Assembly: GCF_020283565.1 (NCBI RefSeq)
Contig: NC_060061.1
Coordinates: 17,273,362 to 17,337,361, forward strand
From: Trifolium pratense
Lineage: Eukaryota > Streptophyta > Magnoliopsida > Fabales > Fabaceae
DNA: 64,000 nt
Direction of reading: 5' to 3'
The position numbers were made by a program, and so were the translations under genes. The notes beneath the pieces are model-generated. The model had not been told where the DNA came from, searched no databases, and saw nothing but the letters and a program-made list of their open reading frames with translations. This document shows, one piece after another, positions 58,333 through 64,000 of this stretch; the first letter of the stretch is position 1; every line of letters starts with the position of its first letter.

Positions 58333-59422
58333 TGTTGGAACAAAATTGATTTAAAAATGTTTGCCCCTATATCTATAAAGGTTTTGATGATAACAAAGTA
58401 TTAATTAACAATTGGAAGGACTAAAAATTTATTTTAAGTGTGCAGATATAAGCATCATATAAGCTCTGAATGAAGTTCAGAGGATGTGAATTCAGAAGTT
58501 CACAAGCGCTCAGAAGATGTTGGACTTCAGAAGTTACAACCTTCAGAGGATGAAGTCTTCAGAACTTCTTGACTGACTACTAAGCTTCATCAAAGTCTGA
58601 AGATCTCTTTGAAAGCTGTGAAGATTCTCTCTGTTAGTCAACTCTTCTACCAATGAAGAAAAGGACCCTTCAAGCCTGATCAGTTCAGCTACCCTCAATT
58701 TGTCTGTTCTCTTTTGAGAACGTGGGTCTTCAGTTTTGTTAGCTGAATAAGGAAAGTCCACTCTGCAGTAGTCAAAGTAACTGAAACTCTTTCTTAGTTT
58801 TGGATACAACCAAACTGCATCAAGACAGACTGCTTGAAGACAAAAGATTATCAACTCCAACGGTTCTTTTTGCAACGACTCTTTTCTAGTGGTATATATA
58901 CTAGAAGATTCAGCTACAACAAATAATATAATTAAGGATTGAACATACGCTGAACAAACTCTGAACTTTGTGATATACAAGCTCTGAACCGCTGTTAAGT
59001 GTTTTTGCACTTAGTCTATACTCTGTACTCTTTGTATTGACTTTCTTTAGGTTCTGTTAAGAGCATTTGTATATTGTTATATACTTTTCTATTACTTGAG
59101 GAAACTTAAGCTTGTGTGCTTAAGTGTGAAGTCTTAAGCTTGTGTGCTTGAGCATTGTTGAGAAGTCTCTTGCTTGTGTGCTTGAGCAGGTGTAATCTTG
59201 TGTGATTATAGTGAACTCCCTTGGAAGTGCAAGGGGACTGGACTACTCTCGTTTTGTGAGAGGAACCAGTATAAATTGCTTGTGTGATTTCTCTCTCTCT
59301 ATCTTGTTCTTATTTGTGTTATTTATCCGCTGCTAACGTAGTTGAGTTAAGAACTTGAAAAAGTTTTAACTTGGCTAAAACACAATTCAACCCCCCCCCC
59401 TTCTTGTGTTTTCACACCTTCA
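58333..59422 (+). repeat. Sirevirus 3' LTR
   Basis: Same length as the 5' LTR. The two differences seen (GATTCAGCT against GATTCGGCT; GAACATACG against GAACGTACG) are both A here and G in the 5' LTR, i.e. CpG changes. Confidence 0.95.
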
Positions 59423-59697
59423 GTATTTATTTGTAATTATTTTTTTATATACACTAATAATAACCTATGAATAATGACAATCATAAATAAAATAATTATA
59501 AATATAATTATACTTAATCACATGAATATTCTTTTCTAAAAATTCTTCCAAGGTTTTTAATTATAAGACTTTTTTTCAAAAATAGTTTGTCTCTTTTTTA
59601 TAAATTTTTAGGTGCAATTATTATTAATTTTTAAATACATCTCTTATTAATACTACTATCAATTTATATATATGTAAAGTTAACAATAAATATCAAG

Positions 59698-59885
59698 AGC
59701 GCTGATATGATATGGCACGAGTCTCTTCTAACTTAATCAAGGTTCTGAGTTTGATATCTCGCTTGGATATGTAGCAACGTTAAAATTCATAGGGAGAGCT
59801 TGTCGCCATTTGGGTCCCACATGGTTCGTGGGATTAGTCTCTGCAATTGCGTGCAGACGATATCCGGTTCACACAAAAAAAAAAA
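59698..59885 (+). mobile_element. SINE-like element, unit C
   Basis: Same element as in A and B, now separated from its AGP gene by the Sirevirus. Confidence 0.65.
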
Positions 59886-60131
59886 TCAATAGTAAATACA
59901 GGGTAATTTAATAATAGTCACACACTTTTAAGACAAATTTATTATTTCAATAGTCTTTTTAAATATCCGTAATTTTTTTTATCTTATTCATCCTCATCTG
60001 CATCACGTTCATCATTTTTTTCACTAATTTATAGTAAGAAAGTACATTCAAATATACCTAAAAAATTTATAATTGGAAATGTCCTAATAGAAATCTAGTT
60101 TAGAAATGGAAAGGTCCTAATAGGATCCGTT

Positions 60132-61051
60132 CTTTTTTCCAGAAAGTGGCTCGTGGTAGTCTTATGACTAATGAAGAGAACCACAATATCAATATGACAA
60201 ATGGCAATAGTTGTCCCCAGCGCCAACAAGGACTTGAATCCATTATGCATGTATTAAGAGACTTCGAAGAAATAATGAAATTTTGGTCCTCAATTATCAA
60301 ACCTGATAATTGGGCAAAATTCTTTAGCATGGATCTCATGTCTTGGCTTGAATGGTACCTTGATAATGGAGATATTGAAAATACACTTGGAGTTGGGTGA
60401 CTGTTTTTGGCGTCTCTATCAAATCATTGTGGAAGGATCGTAATGATTGGTTTTTAATTAGTATTCCAACCTTCGACACATTTGGCTTCTTCATATAGCT
60501 AACCGAGTGCAAATGGTAGTTAATAGTATTATTAAACCCGCGGCTTATATGGAGAGCTTTTGCTCCATCATTCCGATTAGATGGGAGCTCCCTCCTATAG
60601 ATACTCTTAAGTTTAATGTAGATGTAGCGCAAAGTAAAAGGAATGACTTCTCAGCGTGTGGCAAATTGCTTAGAGACTCTCATAGTGGTCTTATTCAAGG
60701 TTTTTATTGCAACTTTGGCCGCAATAATGCTCAGGGTGCTGAGATGTGGAGTTTAGTTCATGGTATGCGTATTGCTCGTCATCTTAACCGTGTCATTTTT
60801 AAAATAGACTCTACCTTTATTGCAGATGTTGTTCTCAATCGTATTTTACCATCACCTCTTATCTCAAACCTCTCCTAGAAGAGGTGTTTAATCTACTAAA
60901 TTTTTCGGATTTATTATCCAAAAGGGATTTGATGCTCCTTTCTCCCCGAATTTAATTATTTCTGAATATGATTTTTTGCATGCTCTTCTAGTTTTAGATT
61001 GTGAGGTTTCTACTACCCCTCGTTTAATTCGTTAATTTAAGTCTTTTATAA
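60132..61051 (+). pseudogene. LINE 3' remnant, unit D
   Basis: As in the other units, with one extra change (Gly to Ser after D-S-H) in the RNase H-like segment. Confidence 0.75.
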
Positions 61052-61347
61052 AAATAAATCCGACAATTTTCTTGGTAAATAAAACGACAAATAGATTAGA
61101 GTAAACAAATTAAACAAAAGCGATAAACATCATTTCTTTAATTAATACTAGTATTTAATAATAATTCTTACAAGAACCATAAATCACACACACATAACAT
61201 CACTCTTTATCATGTAGTGATGATTCAAGCTCAAAAGTAAACACCATATTTTAACACAAGATGAAACCAACCTCCTAACACTAAAACACAACAATCTAAT
61301 TTATAAATAAACTCGAAATTAATTTTTTAATATTCTAATCATCTTAA

Positions 61348-62337
61348 TTAACGAGGACATTTGGGCTCAAATGCAAGAGGCCCAACAGTGTAAATAGTGA
61401 AATGAAGACCCTTAGACACATAAGGTTTCCCGGACCTAAGAGCAGCACCAGTAAGCCCACCATTAAGATTTGAAGGCTTCAGCCCATTTGGAGCACTAAC
61501 CAAAACAACATTACACTTATGAGGTGCATAGGTTTTGATACTCTTTGGGCCTTCAATGAAGAAATAACCATTCTTATCAGTCTTATGTGTTTGAACAAAC
61601 TTGTACTTTGTGCTGTTACATTGTAGCTTCACAACGGCACCTTCAATATTCAATTTTGAAAACAAAATTAATAATGGTCATTGTCTTTTAGCAACAAAAA
61701 GAAAAATAATGACATTACTGGGAAAGTGTACAAAATATACAAAAGTTGAAATATCACTGTATCACAAAAGATCTATGAGAATGACATTACTGAGAAAACA
61801 AAAATAGTGAAGTTAAAAGTTGAGAAACAAACCATGAAGTGCTTTAGCTCCCAAGAGAGTATGAACACCAGCATACTTGCAAGATTTTACATAAACAACA
61901 CCTTGAACAGCTATAAAGCGTCTAGGAACAGGAGAAGGATGCAATGGTGGGTGAGCTGGAACAGGGGGGTGCAATGGTGGGTGTGTTGGAACAACGGGAG
62001 TGTGAATAGGAGGCTTAACAGGAGCATAAGCAGGTGGGTGATGATGGTGGTGGTGACCAGTTGGTGGTTTAGCAGGAACAGGGGTAGAATGGTGAGGAGG
62101 GTGTGAAGGAGTGTGAGAAATAGGGGAAGGAGCAGGGGATGGTGTGTGATTATGGTGGTGATGATGGTGGTGAGGGGCGTTAGACGGTGGATGATGTGGT
62201 GACTTAGTTGGAGGGTGAAGTGGAGAATGTGAGTGATGAGGAGGGTAAGTTGGTGGAAGAGTTTCAAGGTGTTCGGCAAATGCAATGAAAGAGGTTAGTT
62301 GAAGGAAAAGAAGCCACATTGCAAGGGTTTTGGCCAT
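61348..62337 (-). CDS. AGP31-like protein, copy D
   Basis: Predicted CDS complement(61348-61640, 61833-62337). The protein is identical to copies A-C. The stop is TAA as in A. One silent difference occurs in the Pro-rich part (GATGAGGAGG against GATGTGGAGG on plus). Its promoter and SINE are undisturbed. Confidence 0.9.
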
Positions 62338-62425
62338 TTCTCTTTGTAAGAGAAAGTAATCTAGAAAAAGATAGGAGAGGAAAGGAAAGTGAAGTGATGA
62401 TGGTGTTATGTGAGTGTGAGGGTTG

Positions 62426-62433
62426 ATTTATAG
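62426..62433 (-). promoter_or_regulatory. TATA box of AGP copy D
   Basis: Same position relative to the ATG as in the other copies. Confidence 0.65.
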
Positions 62434-62821
62434 CAGCTAATGCCCAAAATCATTCCCCCTTTTTAAAAAATGTTAGCTTTGGAAAATAAAATTGTTGTGA
62501 ATACATATAGAATAGAATATTCATGTTATTAAGTATAATTATATTTGTATTTATTTGTAATTATTTTTATATATACACTAATAATAACCTATGAATAATG
62601 ACAATCATAAATAAAATAGTTATAAATATAATTATACTTAATCACATGAATATTCTTTTCTAAAAATTCTTCCAAGGTTTTCAATTATAAGACTTTTTTT
62701 CAAAAATAGTTTGTCTCTTTTTTATAAATTTTTAGGTACAATTATTATTAATTTTTAAATACATCTCTTATTAATACTACTATCAATTTATATATATGTA
62801 AAGTTAACAATAAATATCAAG

Positions 62822-63008
62822 AGCGCTGATATGATATGGCACGAGTCTCTTCTAACTTAATCAAGGTTCTGAGTTTGATATCTCGCTTGGATATGTAGCA
62901 ACGTTAAAATTCATAGGGAGAGCTTGTCGCCATTTGGGTCCCACATGGTTCGTGGGATTAGTCTCTGCAATTGCGTGCAGACGATATCCGGTTCACACAA
63001 AAAAAAAA
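62822..63008 (+). mobile_element. SINE-like element, unit D
   Basis: Same element, with a shorter A tail. Confidence 0.65.
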
Positions 63009-63254
63009 TCAATAGTAAATACAGGGTAATTTAATAATAGTCACACACTTTTAAGACAAATTTATTATTTCAATAGTCTTTTTAAATATCCGTAATTTTT
63101 TTTATCTTATTCATCCTCATCTGCATCACGTTCATCATTTTTTTCACTAATTTATAGTAAGAAAGTACATTCAAATATACCTAAAAAATTTATAAATGGA
63201 AATGTCCTAATAGAAATCTAGTTTAGAAATGGAAAGGTCCTAATAGGATCCGTT

Positions 63255-64000
63255 CTTTTTTCCAGAAAGTGGCTCGTGGTAGTCTTATGACTAATGAAGA
63301 GAACCACAATATCAATATGACAAATGGCAATAGTTGTCCCCAGCGCCAACAAGGACTTGAATCCATTATGCATGTATTAAGAGACTTCGAAGAAATAATG
63401 AAATTTTGGTCCTCAATTATCAAACCTGATAATTGGGCAAAATTCTTTAGCATGGATCTCATGTCTTGGCTTGAATGGTACCTTGATAATGGAGATATTG
63501 AAAATACACTTGGAGTTGGGTGACTGTTTTTGGCGTCTCTATCAAATCATTGTGGAAGGATCGTAATGATTGGTTTTTAATTAGTATTCCAACCTTCGGC
63601 ACATTTGGCTTCTTCATATAGCTAACCGAGTGCAAATGGTAGTTAATAGTATTATTAAACCCGCGGCTTATATGGAGAGCTTTTGCTCCATCATTCCGAT
63701 TAGATGGGAGCTCCCTCCTATAGATACTCTTAAGTTTAATGTAGATGTAGCGCAAAGTAAAAGGAATGACTTCTCAGCGTGTGGCAAATTGCTTAGAGAC
63801 TCTCATGGTGGTCTTATTCAAGGTTTTTATTGCAACTTTGGCCGCAATAATGCTCAGGGTGCTGAGATGTGGAGTTTAGTTCATGGTATGCGTATTGCTC
63901 GTCATCTTAACCGTGTCATTTTTAAAATAGACTCTACCTTTATTGCAGATGTTGTTCTCAATCGTATTTTACCATCACCTCTTATCTCAAACCTCTCCTA
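63255..64000 (+). repeat. Tandem unit E (partial) with LINE remnant
   Basis: The first 746 bp of a fifth unit, containing the zinc-binding and RNase H-like LINE relic. One private change lies near 63599 (CTTCGGCAC against CTTCGACAC). The AGP gene of this unit would lie beyond the window. Confidence 0.93.

Larger units (their letters stand above)
40545..59422 (+). mobile_element. Sirevirus-type Copia LTR retrotransposon, 18.9 kb including a nested Gypsy element
   Basis: LTRs at 40545-41634 and 58333-59422, each 1090 bp, TG...CA, flanked by the 5-bp duplication GTATT (40540-40544 and 59423-59427). Order: LTR, initiator-Met PBS, gag, pol (protease, integrase, RT, RNase H, Copia order), envelope-like ORF, antisense ORF, repeated polypurine motifs, LTR. 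Without the nested insertion it is about 12.1 kb. The extra ORF after pol, long LTRs and repeated polypurine motifs are Sirevirus traits (soybean SIRE1 type). Confidence 0.95.
38125..60131. repeat. Tandem unit C, split by the Sirevirus
   Basis: Left part 38125-40544, right part 59428-60131. Subtracting the insertion and one duplication leaves 3124 bp, matching the other units. Confidence 0.97.
60132..63254. repeat. Tandem unit D (3123 bp)
   Basis: Small indels in A runs explain the slightly shorter length. It shares variants with A at the LINE end and AGP stop, and with C near the TATA box. Confidence 0.97.

Noticed and set aside
1..64000. CRISPR arrays, bacterial operons, rRNA
   Set aside because: No regularly spaced short repeats or rRNA core sequences were seen; the sequence is plant nuclear in character.

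Overview
The window is plant nuclear DNA. It has spliced genes with GT/AG introns and AT-rich spacers full of MITEs, SINEs and TA microsatellites. It also carries a plant tRNA-Gly(GCC), a Sirevirus-type Copia element and an Athila-like Gypsy element. Protein and repeat styles point to a legume, probably of the Medicago/Trifolium group; that placement is inference, not demonstrated.

Layout. 1-12.5 kb: the 5' end of an unrecognised gene leaving the window on the minus strand, then spacer with several foldback elements (Stowaway, a hAT MITE with 89-bp inverted repeats, a PIF-like element, a TA-cored foldback) and one intact tRNA-Gly gene. 12.6-14.7 kb: a three-exon DUF506/PDDEXK-like gene. 15.5-22.7 kb: a transposon-rich stretch with two SINE copies with exact target-site duplications, two decayed non-LTR retrotransposon pieces (one with a C-terminal region resembling a restriction-like endonuclease) and a Stowaway inside a Stowaway. 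23.4-26.9 kb: a Raf-like/HT1-like protein kinase gene with a 5'UTR intron. 28.6-30.4 kb: a MULE-like element carrying a broken FAR1-type DNA-binding domain gene.

31.4 kb to the right edge: a 500-N gap, then a tandem array of a ~3.12-kb unit (four complete units A-D and a partial fifth, E). Each complete unit holds a LINE 3' remnant on the plus strand, a two-exon His/Pro-rich AGP31-like cell-wall protein gene on the minus strand and a SINE. All four genes encode the same 265-residue protein. Unit C is split by an 18.9-kb insertion: a Sirevirus (LTRs 1090 bp, gag, pol, envelope-like ORF, antisense ORF, repeated polypurine motifs) that landed about 120 bp upstream of the TATA box of gene copy C. 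The Sirevirus pol gene is itself interrupted by a 6.76-kb Athila-like element with 1121-bp LTRs that encodes only gag and protease. Each LTR pair differs at only about two positions by eye, so both insertions are young, and the order of events is readable: LINE and SINE capture in the unit, tandem amplification, Sirevirus insertion, Gypsy insertion.

The working single-copy loci appear to be the DUF506 gene, the kinase gene and the tRNA. The AGP array is a candidate dosage-amplified cell-wall gene cluster.
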